Below are positions 9,523 to 18,741 of a stretch of DNA of 64,000 nt, in pieces. This DNA is from Leptobacterium_A meishanense. Its GTDB lineage: Bacteria > Bacteroidota > Bacteroidia > Flavobacteriales > Flavobacteriaceae. Numbering within the stretch: the first letter of the stretch is position 1; each line of letters starts with the position of its first letter. The notes below the pieces were generated by a model. It was not told the origin of the DNA and ran no database searches. It was given only the letters and a program-made list of their open reading frames with translations. The DNA lies in NCBI RefSeq assembly GCF_037645805.1, contig NZ_JBBEXE010000010.1, forward strand, positions 62,001-126,000. The letters run 5' to 3'. A program made the translations under genes and the position numbers.

Positions 9523-9528
9523 ACAGGT

Positions 9529-10218
9529 ATGAGATGTATTGCTATTGATGATGAGCCGATGGCACTTGAGATTATAAAAGATTATATAGAAAAAATCCCA
9601 TATATTAAATCATGCCATACATTTACGAATGCTATAGAAGCACTCGCTTATGTTCAACAAAATAGAGTAGACCTTATTTTTTTGGATATTAATATGCCAG
9701 ATTTATCTGGGATACAATTCTTAAAGGCATTAGACACAAAAATACCTACAATACTTACTACAGCATATTCGGAGTACGCTCTTCAAAGTTATGATTTTGA
9801 TGTGGTAGATTATTTACTTAAACCAATAGCTTTTGACAGATTTTTAAAAGCTGTTCAAAAAGGACTAAAAGTGCTAAATATAAGTAATGATGTAATTACT
9901 GAAGATAATAAGGTAACAGAAAACGATTTTATTTCGATTAAAAGTGGCTCGAAGATATATCGAATAAAAACTTCTGAAATAAAATATATTGAAGGGGCAG
10001 GGAATTATTTAAGCTTTATAATGGAGAATAGAAAAATATTGTCTCTTATGAAAATGGATGAAGCTATTAATACATTGCCTTCTTATTTCGTTAGAACCCA
10101 TAAATCATACATTGTCAATACCAAGCAGATTAATGTTATTGAAAATGACAGTGTAACAATAGGAAGTAAACGGATTCCCATTAGTAAAACATACAAAAAT
10201 AATATACCAACCCTATAG
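9529..10218 (+). CDS. LytTR-family response regulator
   Basis: 229 residues. An N-terminal receiver (1-120) has acidic pocket D7-D8, phospho-acceptor D53 in FLDINMPDLSG, and the conserved KP near 104 in LLKPIAF. A C-terminal LytTR DNA-binding domain (about 135-229) contains IKYIEGAGNYLSF and FVRTHKSYIVN. It should be phosphorylated by the kinase encoded immediately upstream and bind direct-repeat sites at target promoters. It converges with the DUF2797 gene, with 12 nt between stops. Confidence 0.95.
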   Translation: MRCIAIDDEPMALEIIKDYIEKIPYIKSCHTFTNAIEALAYVQQNRVDLIFLDINMPDLSGIQFLKALDTKIPTILTTAYSEYALQSYDFDVVDYLLKPIAFDRFLKAVQKGLKVLNISNDVITEDNKVTENDFISIKSGSKIYRIKTSEIKYIEGAGNYLSFIMENRKILSLMKMDEAINTLPSYFVRTHKSYIVNTKQINVIENDSVTIGSKRIPISKTYKNNIPTL

Positions 10219-10230
10219 ACATAAGACTGT

Positions 10231-11025
10231 CTACCCAACAGCAATTTTAACCACATACCCTTCGCTACCCCGTACATTAAAAACAATGCCCTCTTCAAAA
10301 ATGAGATATTGCCCTTTGATGCCCTTTAAAATACCGGTATATTGAGGTGTTTTATCTAGGTTTAAACTTTTTACTTTTTTAGGATATTCTAATACAGGGT
10401 AGTTGAGTTCGTATACTTTTTGGTTATTTTCAAGATAATACGGCTTCACCTCTTCGGGAAGAAAATCATCTAGCCGGTCTTTTTCAGCAATTAAGTCAAT
10501 AGAGGTGATATCATTGGTTAACATTTTTCGCCAATTTGTTTTATCGCTCATGTGTGCTTTTAAGGCAACTTCCGTAATACCGGCCAGATATCGATTCGGA
10601 ACCTCCACTACTTCAATGGCGGTATGTGCACCTTGGTCAATCCATCGTGTAGGCACCTGCACTTTTCGGGTAACACCTACTTTCAGATCACTCGATACAG
10701 CTAGATAGACAACATGTGGTTGTAACTGCATTTCTTTTTCAAATTCCAAATTGCGGTCTTCTTGCCCTAAATGGGCTTTGCTCAATTCAGGGCGCATTAC
10801 CCAGTCACCTGTGCGAGGCGTTTCAAAAAAACAGCTTTTGCAAAACCCCTGCCGATAGATAGGCAGGTCTAAATGGCAATTAAGGCATTCGTGTTTTACA
10901 AAAGAAATGGTTACTTCCCTATCAAGCAACTGATTTAGATTGATAAAATCATTTTCCATATCCAAGTAATATTGAATAGGGGTTCCTTGTTCCGTTTTCA
11001 TTTTTGTTAACACACCTTCGAACAT
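10231..11025 (-). CDS. DUF2797 family protein
   Basis: 264 residues. The family is recognised by length and by a cysteine cluster near residues 47-66 (CLNC...CKSC, a probable zinc site), followed by a conserved DWVMRPELSKAHLG stretch, VGVTRKVQVPTRWIDQG and EVPNRYLAGITEVALK. The Gly/Val/Thr-Arg block resembles GIY-YIG-like nuclease strands, but I cannot show catalytic activity. No signal peptide, so cytoplasmic. It is a monocistronic gene divergent from the GH3 gene (42 nt apart), and the two often sit together in flavobacteria. Biochemical role unknown. Confidence 0.85.
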   Translation of the reverse strand: MFEGVLTKMKTEQGTPIQYYLDMENDFINLNQLLDREVTISFVKHECLNCHLDLPIYRQGFCKSCFFETPRTGDWVMRPELSKAHLGQEDRNLEFEKEMQLQPHVVYLAVSSDLKVGVTRKVQVPTRWIDQGAHTAIEVVEVPNRYLAGITEVALKAHMSDKTNWRKMLTNDITSIDLIAEKDRLDDFLPEEVKPYYLENNQKVYELNYPVLEYPKKVKSLNLDKTPQYTGILKGIKGQYLIFEEGIVFNVRGSEGYVVKIAVG

Positions 11026-11067
11026 GCTAAAAGATTTAGTACTTTTAAACTTTAAAGATAGTATAAA

Positions 11068-12582
11068 ATGCCAATACCGCTGTTTAATTCTATTGCCTCT
11101 TGGCTACTAAAAAAACGTATCCACCAAATAGAACTTTTTTTAAAATACCCTGCGGAAGTACAAACCGAAGTATTAAATCAGCTCTTAACACTTTCACAGC
11201 ATACAGAATTTGGCAAGATGCATGGATTTGAGGGAATGAAAAATTATGAAGCATTCGCTTCAAATGTACCTATAAACCATTATGAAGCTATAGAACCCAT
11301 GATTGAACGCACCCGGAAAGGCGAACAAAACATTTTTTGGCACACACCTGTAAAGTGGTTTGCAAAAAGTAGTGGGACTACTAATGCAAAAAGTAAGTTT
11401 ATTCCAGTGAGTGGAGAAGCTTTGGAAGACTGTCATTACAAATCTGCGAAAGATCTTTTATGTCTGTATTTAAACAATAATGAAAACTCGCAATTGTTTA
11501 CAGGCAAAGGCCTTCGGTTAGGGGGGAGTAAAGAGTTATATGAAGACAATGGCACCTATTTTGGTGATTTATCAGCCATTTTAATAGATAATATGCCTTT
11601 TTGGGCTGAATTTAGTAGTACCCCTAGCAACAAAGTATCTTTAATGAGTGAATGGGAAACCAAATTGGAAGCCATCATCAATGAATCCATCCATGAAAAT
11701 GTCACGAGTATGGCAGGTGTCCCTTCTTGGATGCTGGTGCTACTTAACAGGGTGATAGAAAGAACTGGAAAAGAGCATCTTTTTGATGTATGGAAAAACC
11801 TAGAAGTGTATTTTCACGGTGGCGTGAATTTTGGGCCATATAAGGAACAGTATAAGAAGCTCCTTCCAGGGGATCAGTTTAAATATTATGAGATTTATAA
11901 TGCCTCTGAAGGCTTTTTTGCAATTCAGGACCGAAATGATTCTGATGAATTGTTATTGATGTTGGATTATGGTATTTTTTATGAGTTTATTCCGATGGAC
12001 ACCTATGGAACTACAAATGAATTGGTAGTGCCATTATGGGAGGTAGAAACGGGAAAAAATTACGCAATTATTATTACCACTAACTCAGGCTTATGGCGTT
12101 ACAATATTGGCGATACGGTGCGTTTCACTTCAATAAGCCCATACCGGATAAAGGTAACGGGAAGAACCAAGCACCATATCAATGTTTTTGGAGAAGAGTT
12201 GGTCATTGAAAATACCGAAGAAGCACTTAAAAAAGTTTGTGAGGTTACAAAAAGTGAAATTGTGGATTATACGGTAGCGCCAGTTTTTATGAAAGGAAAA
12301 GAGAAAGGGGCACATGAGTGGTTGGTTGAATTTAGAACATCGCCAAAAGATTTAAATCAATTTGAAAGTATATTAGATGAAACATTAAAGTCGTTAAATT
12401 CTGATTATGAGGCAAAGCGATACAAGAATATGACACTTAAAAAACCTGTATTTAATGTAGCCCGTAAAAATCTTTTCCACGATTGGTTAAAATCAAAAAA
12501 TAAATTGGGAGGGCAACATAAAGTGCCTCGATTATCTAATGACAGGACTTATTTAGAGGAGCTATTAACATTAAATCAATAA
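11068..12582 (+). CDS. GH3 auxin-responsive promoter family protein (acyl-amido synthetase-like)
   Basis: 504 residues, the normal size for bacterial GH3-family proteins of the ANL adenylate-forming superfamily. The ATP-binding motif is visible as AKSSGTTNAKSKFIPVS near residue 100. Later blocks include YNASEGFFAIQD, GLWRYNIGDTVRF and KVTGRTKHHINVFGEELV, which match adenylation core motifs and the hinge to the C-terminal domain. Plant relatives conjugate amino acids to acyl acids; in Bacteroidota the substrate is not established. It ends at a bidirectional terminator shared with clpX. Confidence 0.9.
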   Translation: MPIPLFNSIASWLLKKRIHQIELFLKYPAEVQTEVLNQLLTLSQHTEFGKMHGFEGMKNYEAFASNVPINHYEAIEPMIERTRKGEQNIFWHTPVKWFAKSSGTTNAKSKFIPVSGEALEDCHYKSAKDLLCLYLNNNENSQLFTGKGLRLGGSKELYEDNGTYFGDLSAILIDNMPFWAEFSSTPSNKVSLMSEWETKLEAIINESIHENVTSMAGVPSWMLVLLNRVIERTGKEHLFDVWKNLEVYFHGGVNFGPYKEQYKKLLPGDQFKYYEIYNASEGFFAIQDRNDSDELLLMLDYGIFYEFIPMDTYGTTNELVVPLWEVETGKNYAIIITTNSGLWRYNIGDTVRFTSISPYRIKVTGRTKHHINVFGEELVIENTEEALKKVCEVTKSEIVDYTVAPVFMKGKEKGAHEWLVEFRTSPKDLNQFESILDETLKSLNSDYEAKRYKNMTLKKPVFNVARKNLFHDWLKSKNKLGGQHKVPRLSNDRTYLEELLTLNQ

Positions 12583-12589
12583 AAATAAT

Positions 12590-12625
12590 AAACCTCATAG
12601 GTTTTTTTTAAAGCCTATGAGGTTT
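12590..12625. terminator. Bidirectional terminator between the GH3 gene and clpX
   Basis: A 12-bp perfect inverted repeat (12590-12601 with 12614-12625) has a T-rich 12-nt loop. A/T-rich tails flank both sides. It sits in the 61-nt gap between the converging stops. Confidence 0.8.
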
Positions 12626-12643
12626 CAATATCAATGTGTTTTT

Positions 12644-13873
12644 TTACGAAACTGCCTTTAGTTTTTTAATGGTATCTCTTGATAGTTTTTCTTTAGCATA
12701 TGTTTTGTCTACTACCAATGAGGTTTCTTCTGAGCTAGGGAGCTCAAACATCGCATCAGTTAGGATAGCCTCACAAAGTGAACGTAAACCACGAGCTCCA
12801 AGCTTATATTCTATGGCTTTTTCTACGATATAATCCAAAGCACCGTCAGTAATGGAAAACGCAATGTCATCCATTTCAAAAAGTTTGATGTATTGCTTTA
12901 TAATAGCATTTTTAGGTTCTGTTAGAATAGCTCTTAGGGTCTTAGCATCTAACGGGTTCATATGGGTAAGTACAGGTAACCGGCCAATAATTTCTGGAAT
13001 TAAACCAAAGTCTTTTAAATCTTTGGGAATAATGTATTGTAGCAGGTTTTCATTATCGATATGCTCTTCACTTTTAGAAGCACTATACCCGACAGCTTGC
13101 ATGTTAAGCCTTCGGGTAATGATGCGTTCAACGCCATCAAAAGCACCTCCGGCAATAAAGAGTACATTTTCGGTATTAACTTCTATAAATTTTTGATCAG
13201 GATGCTTACGTCCCCCTTTTGGAGGAACATTTACTGTAGTCCCTTCCAATAATTTCAACAATGCTTGTTGAACACCTTCTCCGGACACGTCACGTGTAAT
13301 GGATGGATTGTCACTTTTACGGGCAATTTTATCAATTTCATCAATAAAAACGATACCCCTTTCTGCTTTTTCAAGATTGTAATCGGCGGCTTGTAGCAAA
13401 CGGGTCAAAATACTTTCTACATCCTCTCCTACGTAGCCGGCTTCAGTGAGTACAGTAGCATCTACAATAGCCAAGGGCACATTGAGCATTTTTGCAATGG
13501 TTTTGGCCATAAGTGTTTTCCCGGTACCGGTTTGACCAACCATAATGATATTACTTTTTTGGATATCAGTATCATCGCCCCCTTTTTGCAATAATCGCTT
13601 ATAATGGTTATAAACCGCAACAGATAAGACTTTTTTAGTGGCTTCTTGTCCAATGATGAATTGATCTAAAAATGCTTTAATTTCTATGGGCTTCTTTAAT
13701 ACCAATTCATTGGAAAGTTCACTTGTTTTGGACTGTCTAGATTCTTCTACGACAATCCCATGTGCTTGCTCGATACAACGATCACATATATGGGCATCTA
13801 GCCCGGCAATTAATAAATTGGTTTCCGGTTTTTTTCTGCCACAGAAGGAGCATTCTAATTCTTCTTTTGCCAT
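12644..13873 (-). CDS. clpX: ATP-dependent Clp protease ATP-binding subunit ClpX
   Basis: 409 residues. An N-terminal zinc-binding domain has C8-x2-C11 and C30-x2-C33. The AAA+ module has Walker A GQTGTGKT (113-120), Walker B VFIDEID (about 175-181), the pore loop GYVGEDVESIL and sensor motifs, ending in a small domain with YKLGARGLRSL. ClpX unfolds tagged proteins and feeds them to ClpP. The gene lies 34 nt downstream of clpP on the same strand, with tig further upstream, the common tig-clpP-clpX order. The Walker A carries Gln and Thr where many ClpX have Pro and Ser; this should be tolerated. Confidence 0.98.
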   Translation of the reverse strand: MAKEELECSFCGRKKPETNLLIAGLDAHICDRCIEQAHGIVVEESRQSKTSELSNELVLKKPIEIKAFLDQFIIGQEATKKVLSVAVYNHYKRLLQKGGDDTDIQKSNIIMVGQTGTGKTLMAKTIAKMLNVPLAIVDATVLTEAGYVGEDVESILTRLLQAADYNLEKAERGIVFIDEIDKIARKSDNPSITRDVSGEGVQQALLKLLEGTTVNVPPKGGRKHPDQKFIEVNTENVLFIAGGAFDGVERIITRRLNMQAVGYSASKSEEHIDNENLLQYIIPKDLKDFGLIPEIIGRLPVLTHMNPLDAKTLRAILTEPKNAIIKQYIKLFEMDDIAFSITDGALDYIVEKAIEYKLGARGLRSLCEAILTDAMFELPSSEETSLVVDKTYAKEKLSRDTIKKLKAVS

Positions 13874-13907
13874 GAGGATTATTTTTTAAATAGGGGGCAA
13901 AATATCA

Positions 13908-14591
13908 TTAGGTTTTTACCAATATTTCATCAATCATGCCATAATCTTTGGCTTCATTGGCTTTCATCCAATAATCGCGATCACTGTCTTCATGAACTTT
14001 TTCAAATTTTTGCCCGGAATGTTTCGCGATTATTTGGTACAGTTCGTCTTTTAATTTTAATATTTCCCGTGCGGTAATCTCAATATCACTTGCTTGTCCT
14101 TGTGCACCTCCCAATGGTTGGTGGATCATCACCCGGGAGTGTGTTAGCCCGCTTCGTTTTCCTTTCTCTCCTGCACAAAGTAATACAGCAGCCATTGATG
14201 CGGCAATACCCGTACAGATGGTCGCTACATCAGGTTTGATGAATTGCATAGTATCATAAATACCCAAACCTGCATATACACTTCCACCCGGGGAATTAAT
14301 GTATATCTGGATGTCTTTTGATGCGTCTACACTCTCTAAGAAAAGTAATTGTGCCTGTATAATATTTGCAATTTGATCATCTATGGCAGTTCCCATAAAA
14401 ATAATCCGGTCCATCATTAGCCGGGAAAAAACATCCATTTGTGCTACGTTCAATTGCCGTTCCTCTATAATATAAGGCGTCATACTACTAACAATTTTAT
14501 TGTAGTACATACTGCTAACCCCATGATGTTGGGTAGCATATTTTTTAAATTCTTTTCCGTAATCCATAAAGGTCTGTATGTTTTTATACAC
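13908..14591 (-). CDS. clpP: ATP-dependent Clp protease proteolytic subunit ClpP
   Basis: 227 residues with the full catalytic triad: S132 in GIAASMAAVL, H157 in SRVMIHQPLGG and D206 in HEDSDRDYWM. The first 30 or so residues are longer than the mature E. coli protein and may be a removed propeptide. The enzyme forms the tetradecameric peptidase chamber used by ClpX. It has its own candidate -7 box in the gap after tig, so it may be transcribed both with and independently of tig. Confidence 0.98.
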   Translation of the reverse strand: MYKNIQTFMDYGKEFKKYATQHHGVSSMYYNKIVSSMTPYIIEERQLNVAQMDVFSRLMMDRIIFMGTAIDDQIANIIQAQLLFLESVDASKDIQIYINSPGGSVYAGLGIYDTMQFIKPDVATICTGIAASMAAVLLCAGEKGKRSGLTHSRVMIHQPLGGAQGQASDIEITAREILKLKDELYQIIAKHSGQKFEKVHEDSDRDYWMKANEAKDYGMIDEILVKT

Positions 14592-14640
14592 TAAAAATTA
14601 TAGTGTCATTTAAGATTGAGGAATTGGTTTTATATGCTTT

Positions 14641-14648
14641 CAAATATA
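14641..14648 (-). promoter_or_regulatory. Candidate -7 promoter box of clpP
   Basis: Read on the minus strand this is TATATTTG, a perfect match to TAnnTTTG, 49 nt upstream of the clpP ATG. No clear TTG was seen at the -33 distance, which falls inside the end of tig. Confidence 0.55.
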
Positions 14649-14666
14649 AGTAATTAATTTTTCACC

Positions 14667-15989
14667 TTACCCGTAAACCTCTTTTACAAAGTTTTCATAG
14701 GTGATTTCCTTAGTTTTCAGATTTGCTTTTTCTTTGTATAGGGCTAATAGTTTCTGGCTCATTAATTGTTCTGAAAGCCTTTTTGCTTCTTCCTGATTGG
14801 AGAGTATACGGCCAGCAATGTCGTCAACATCTTTATCATCAGGGTTGCTTTGCCCGAATTGCATCATTTGTTTTTTAATGTATTCCTTTGCAAAGTCTTT
14901 AAGCTCATCAAAAGTGATGTTGAGGTTGTTTTCTTGAATGATTTTGCCTTCAATGAGTTGATACCTAAGGCCTTTTTCAGATTTTTTATATTCTTCGTCA
15001 GCTTGATCTTCAGTTAATGGGTCTTCTCCGGTAGCCTGAATCCATTTTTTAAGAAACTCTGTAGGAAGGTCAAATTTTGTGTTGGATACCAGATATTCAG
15101 TAATGTCATTAAGGAGCTTTTGATCGGATTGCTGTACAAATTGTTTTTCACTGTCTTCTTTGATTTTGGCTTTTAATTCCTCTTCAGAGGTTACCACATC
15201 TTTTCCAAAAAGCTTATCAAACAATTCTTGATCTAATGATGCCAATTCCCGTTCATTAATTTCCTCTATCTGGAAAGTAACATCTATTGCCAGATTATGT
15301 GCGTCATCATGGCTAATCCCCAGATGTTTTATGAGTTCATGATCATCATTAAACAATCCTTTGGTATTGAAAGAAATAGTATCGCCTATTTTAGCACCTA
15401 TTAATTTTTGGACATTCTTTTTCCCTTTCAAATTTTCTGTTGACAGGGTAGTTTTTTGGCTGATGTCTTTTTCTTCATTAACAAACGTACCGGTTACTTC
15501 ATTTTCTTTTTCAACAGTATCTTTAGAAATAAGTTTTCCATACTGCTTTCGAATACGGATTACTTGATCATTGACCATTTTTTTATCTGCGATGATCTGA
15601 TAGTGAGGGATTGTTTTTTTGCTTTTTAGCTGGATATCAAAGATAGGAGCCAGCCCAAGGTCAAATTCAAAGGAAAATTCTTCAGCTTCCCAATCAAAAC
15701 CTTCTTGTGGTTTTGGTAGTGGATTGCCCAAAACATCTAGTTTTTCCTCAACAAGATATTTATTAAGCGACTCCTGAAGTAATTTGTTTACCTCATCTAC
15801 GAGAACAGCTCTTCCGTATTGTTTTTTAACCAACCCCATAGGAACATGGCCCTTACGGAACCCGGGAATATTGGCTTTTTTTCGGTAGTCATTTAAAATT
15901 TCGGCAACCTTATCACTATAATCATCTTTTGTGATGGCAACTTTCACAACTGCATTCAGGTCATCGATATGTTCTCTGGTAATATCCAT
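14667..15989 (-). CDS. tig: Trigger factor (ribosome-associated chaperone)
   Basis: 440 residues. The N-terminal ribosome-binding domain (1-110) carries the ribosome-docking loop in ANIPGFRKGHVPMGLV. The middle region (about 150-245) corresponds to the FKBP-type domain and is divergent, as in other Bacteroidota. The C-terminal half is a long helical substrate-binding domain (about 255-440). It binds nascent chains at the exit tunnel. It is first in the tig-clpP-clpX cluster and preceded by a good promoter. Confidence 0.95.
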   Translation of the reverse strand: MDITREHIDDLNAVVKVAITKDDYSDKVAEILNDYRKKANIPGFRKGHVPMGLVKKQYGRAVLVDEVNKLLQESLNKYLVEEKLDVLGNPLPKPQEGFDWEAEEFSFEFDLGLAPIFDIQLKSKKTIPHYQIIADKKMVNDQVIRIRKQYGKLISKDTVEKENEVTGTFVNEEKDISQKTTLSTENLKGKKNVQKLIGAKIGDTISFNTKGLFNDDHELIKHLGISHDDAHNLAIDVTFQIEEINERELASLDQELFDKLFGKDVVTSEEELKAKIKEDSEKQFVQQSDQKLLNDITEYLVSNTKFDLPTEFLKKWIQATGEDPLTEDQADEEYKKSEKGLRYQLIEGKIIQENNLNITFDELKDFAKEYIKKQMMQFGQSNPDDKDVDDIAGRILSNQEEAKRLSEQLMSQKLLALYKEKANLKTKEITYENFVKEVYG

Positions 15990-16043
15990 AAGTATTGTAT
16001 ATATAAAGTTAAATCAGGAAAACCCTAATAAAAATTAGGCTTG

Positions 16044-16074
16044 CAAAATTAGAACATTTTTACAAGCTAGCCAA
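16044..16074 (-). promoter_or_regulatory. Promoter of the tig-clpP-clpX cluster
   Basis: On the minus strand a TTG (-33 element, 16072-16074) is followed after 20 nt by TAATTTTG (16044-16051), a perfect TAnnTTTG. Both the motif and the spacing match Bacteroidota sigma-ABfr promoters. The -7 box is 54 nt from the tig ATG. Confidence 0.7.
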
Positions 16075-16111
16075 GTTTTTAATACGCTGAAATTCAAAGG
16101 ATATGTTAATG

Positions 16112-16456
16112 TTATTTACCCTCTTTTAAAAGTGAAAATAATATAGATTGAAAGAATGACAACAACAAACTGAATATTACGGCCCACCATATTGTAGAAA
16201 CGCTAAAACCGCCTACAAGCTTATCAGCAAATATGATAATGATGGCATTTATGATAAGTAAAAACAATCCTAGTGTTACGATGGTTACCGGCAATGTAAG
16301 GATGACTAAAATGGGTTTTACGATAACGTTTAACAGACTAAGCACCAATGCTACAATAATGGCTGTCCAATAAGTATCTACACTAACTCCTGGCAATACT
16401 TCAGAAAGGACTACAACTGCTATAGCTGATAATAATGTTTTTAAAATGAATTTCAT
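16112..16456 (-). CDS. Small membrane protein of the phage-holin superfamily IV (Phage_holin_4_2)
   Basis: 114 residues with four predicted membrane helices (about 3-22, 28-50, 52-78, 84-110). The PILVILTLPVTIVTLGLFLLI stretch is diagnostic of this family, of which YvlD is a member. Despite the name these are chromosomal housekeeping membrane proteins, and nothing here suggests a phage. Role unknown. It lies 40 nt downstream of the alpha/beta hydrolase gene on the same strand. Confidence 0.85.
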   Translation of the reverse strand: MKFILKTLLSAIAVVVLSEVLPGVSVDTYWTAIIVALVLSLLNVIVKPILVILTLPVTIVTLGLFLLIINAIIIIFADKLVGGFSVSTIWWAVIFSLLLSFFQSILFSLLKEGK

Positions 16457-16496
16457 TATGCTTGTTTTTACATTTTATAAAGATACAATATTCATT

Positions 16497-17267
16497 CTAA
16501 GCACGTAAAAAGTCAAAGGATAATTTGAAAAACTGCTCCGGGTTTTCAGCATGCAACCAATGCCCCGCATTTTCAATTGTGGCAATAGCCGCTTTTGGGA
16601 AATGATATTTGATGATAGTTTCGTCTTCTGGAGCAATATAGTTAGATTTGCCACCTTTTAAGAAAAGAGTAGGGCCTGAATAATGCGCTGTGCTTGAAAG
16701 GGCTTTACCAAGTGACTTAATAGTAGCGGTAAGTACTTTAAGGTTGAACCTGAATGCAAATTGGCTTGGGGTTTTCCGATAAAGACTTTTTAAAAGAAAT
16801 TGCCTGACTCCAAGTTCAGGAATGTATTTGGCCAACTGTTCCTCTGCTTCGCTTCTATTGTTTACTGAATTACAATCAATAGCATTTAGTCCTTCTAATA
16901 TAGTTTGGTGATGGACAGGATAATATTTAGGGGCGATATCAGCTATAAGCAGTTTAGAAACATTCTCGGGATAACTTGTGGCAAAGAACATTGCTGTTTT
17001 TCCACCCATGGAGTGACCGATGATATGTGATGTGTTAATATTATAATGTTGCATATAGTAAAGAAGGTCATCAGCCATCACCTCATAAGAAAATTCATTA
17101 GAGTGAAAACTCCGCCCGTGGTTTCTCTGGTCAATAAGATGCACTTGAAAACCATTTTCAGCATAGCTGTTCCCTAGTGTTTTCCAGTTATCGGACATAC
17201 CTAGAAAGCCATGCAAGATAATAAGCGGAAGCCCTTCTCCTATAATATTAGAATGTAATAGCTGCAT
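16497..17267 (-). CDS. Alpha/beta hydrolase (YbfF-like esterase)
   Basis: 256 residues of alpha/beta-hydrolase fold. The oxyanion-hole HGFLG follows the third strand. The nucleophile serine lies in IGHSMGGKTAM (G-x-S-x-G), and the catalytic histidine is in IENAGHWLHAENPEQF near the C-terminus. The close spacing of RNHGRS and GHSMGG resembles the YbfF group of acyl-CoA/ester hydrolases. Cytoplasmic. It starts 1 nt after the pdxJ stop, so the two are co-transcribed. Substrate unknown. Confidence 0.9.
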   Translation of the reverse strand: MQLLHSNIIGEGLPLIILHGFLGMSDNWKTLGNSYAENGFQVHLIDQRNHGRSFHSNEFSYEVMADDLLYYMQHYNINTSHIIGHSMGGKTAMFFATSYPENVSKLLIADIAPKYYPVHHQTILEGLNAIDCNSVNNRSEAEEQLAKYIPELGVRQFLLKSLYRKTPSQFAFRFNLKVLTATIKSLGKALSSTAHYSGPTLFLKGGKSNYIAPEDETIIKYHFPKAAIATIENAGHWLHAENPEQFFKLSFDFLRA

Positions 17268-17268
17268 A

Positions 17269-17985
17269 TTACGCCAGTTTATGAAGGTACATATTTACAA
17301 CATTTTCAAATCCATAATACAAGGCCTCTGAAATGAGGGCATGCCCTATGGACACTTCCAGAAGGTTAGGGATGTTTTCTTTAAAAAAACGAATGTTATC
17401 TATATTCAAATCATGCCCCGCATTGATTCCTAGGCCTAATTCAGAAGCTAGCACAGCTGCTTTCCTATATGGAGCGATGCCTTTTTCAGCGTCTCCTTTT
17501 TCGTAAGCTATTGCATAAGCTTCCGTATAAAGCTCTATACGGTCTGTACCGGTTTCTAGTGCTCCTTCAATCATTTTAAGATCAGGATCCACAAAAATAG
17601 AAGTTCGGATGCTATTCTTTTTAAACTCTTGGATTACCTCTTGTAAAAAGATTTTGTTCTTTATAGTGTCCCAACCAGCATTAGAAGTAATAGCATCTTC
17701 AGCATCGGGTACTAATGTTACTTGTGTAGGTTTTATGTCTAAAACCAGACCAATAAACCTTTGAATGGGGTTCCCTTCAATATTAAACTCTGTATGAACA
17801 ATGTTTTTAAGGTCTCTTGCGTCTTGATAACGAATATGACGTTCATCAGGGCGCGGGTGAATGGTAATCCCTTCTGCACCATATTCTTGAATGTCCTTGG
17901 CTACTCGCAAAAGATCGGGCACATTAGCACCTCTGGAGTTTCGGAGTGTGGCTATTTTATTGATATTGACACTAAGTTTTGGCAT
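17269..17985 (-). CDS. pdxJ: Pyridoxine 5'-phosphate synthase
   Basis: 238 residues starting MPKLSVNINKIATLRNSRG, the canonical PdxJ N-terminus (the loop after NIDHVATLR in other species). PdxJ condenses 1-deoxy-D-xylulose 5-phosphate with 3-amino-2-oxopropyl phosphate to make pyridoxine phosphate. Core blocks are GITIHPRPDERHI, VTLVPDAEDAITSNAGW, RIELYTEAYA and GINAGHDLN. The frame stays open for 45 more codons upstream, but that extension overlaps the divergent CBS gene and has no family similarity, so the ATG at 17985 is preferred. Followed directly by the alpha/beta hydrolase. Confidence 0.95.
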   Translation of the reverse strand: MPKLSVNINKIATLRNSRGANVPDLLRVAKDIQEYGAEGITIHPRPDERHIRYQDARDLKNIVHTEFNIEGNPIQRFIGLVLDIKPTQVTLVPDAEDAITSNAGWDTIKNKIFLQEVIQEFKKNSIRTSIFVDPDLKMIEGALETGTDRIELYTEAYAIAYEKGDAEKGIAPYRKAAVLASELGLGINAGHDLNIDNIRFFKENIPNLLEVSIGHALISEALYYGFENVVNMYLHKLA

Positions 17986-18014
17986 AATTTTTCCATCAAA
18001 GTATAAATGAGTGA

Positions 18015-18022
18015 CAAAAATA
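18015..18022 (-). promoter_or_regulatory. Candidate -7 box of pdxJ
   Basis: Minus-strand TATTTTTG fits TAnnTTTG and lies 29 nt upstream of the preferred pdxJ start. It is inside the longer open frame, which further supports the shorter protein. The -33 element is not convincing. Confidence 0.4.
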
Positions 18023-18081
18023 CAAAGTAGCTGCTGCTTATTGTCACAGAAATTAATTAATTTGCTGAAGAATTGATTAGG

Positions 18082-18741
18082 ATGGCCAATACGAACGCAT
18101 ACATACGATATGATATTCAACCTTTAACCCCCACTACCTCAGTAGCAGATGTGAAGGCTATTTTTGCAGTACATACATATACGCATATGCCCGTTGTTGA
18201 AAATGATTTTTTAATTGGGAACATTTCTGAAGATGACATCCCTGCATTTGAGGATGAGCACACTATAGAAGAATATAGGTACACATTAGATGCCTTTTTT
18301 GTAAAAAAAGATACTATTTGGCTAGATGTGCTGGAAGCATTTGCCCGGCATGACACCAATGTAATGCCTGTTCTGGACGAGAAAAATGAATATATTGGAT
18401 ACTATGAGTTGATAGATATTGTATCATTATTTAATGAAACTCCATTTTTGAATGAGCCTGGAGGGATTTTAGTTGTTGAGAAAGGCATGAAAGATTATTC
18501 ATTTAGTGAAGTTGCTCAAATTATAGAGAGTAACGAAGGAAAGCTTTTAGGGGCATTTATTTCTGACAGCCATGATGATATTGTCCAAATCACAGTAAAA
18601 ATATCTGGTTCAGGGCTAAATGCCATTATGCAATCATTCAGGCGTTATAATTATGTCATAATTTCAGGCAATGAAGATGATCTTTACCTAGAAGAGTTAA
18701 AAACTAGATCAGATTACCTTAAAAAATTCCTTGATATATAA
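18082..18741 (+). CDS. CBS-domain pair protein
   Basis: 219 residues from the ATG at 18082 (a TTG three codons earlier is possible). The first 130 residues form two CBS motifs, with PVVENDFLIGNISEDDIPAF and MPVLDEKNEYIGYYELIDI as the paired strand/turn signatures. The C-terminal part (about 135-219) looks like an ACT-like regulatory fold. CBS pairs sense adenosine nucleotides, and ligands here are unknown. It overlaps nadK by one base (TAATG), so it is translationally coupled to NAD(P) metabolism and could report NAD or ATP status to NadK; that link is inference. Confidence 0.85.
   Translation: MANTNAYIRYDIQPLTPTTSVADVKAIFAVHTYTHMPVVENDFLIGNISEDDIPAFEDEHTIEEYRYTLDAFFVKKDTIWLDVLEAFARHDTNVMPVLDEKNEYIGYYELIDIVSLFNETPFLNEPGGILVVEKGMKDYSFSEVAQIIESNEGKLLGAFISDSHDDIVQITVKISGSGLNAIMQSFRRYNYVIISGNEDDLYLEELKTRSDYLKKFLDI

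Noticed and set aside
16112..16456. Holin as evidence of a prophage
   Set aside because: The Phage_holin_4_2 family is common in chromosomes and there are no phage genes around.
17986..18120. N-terminal extension of pdxJ
   Set aside because: No similarity to PdxJ, covers the candidate -7 box and runs into the divergent CBS gene.
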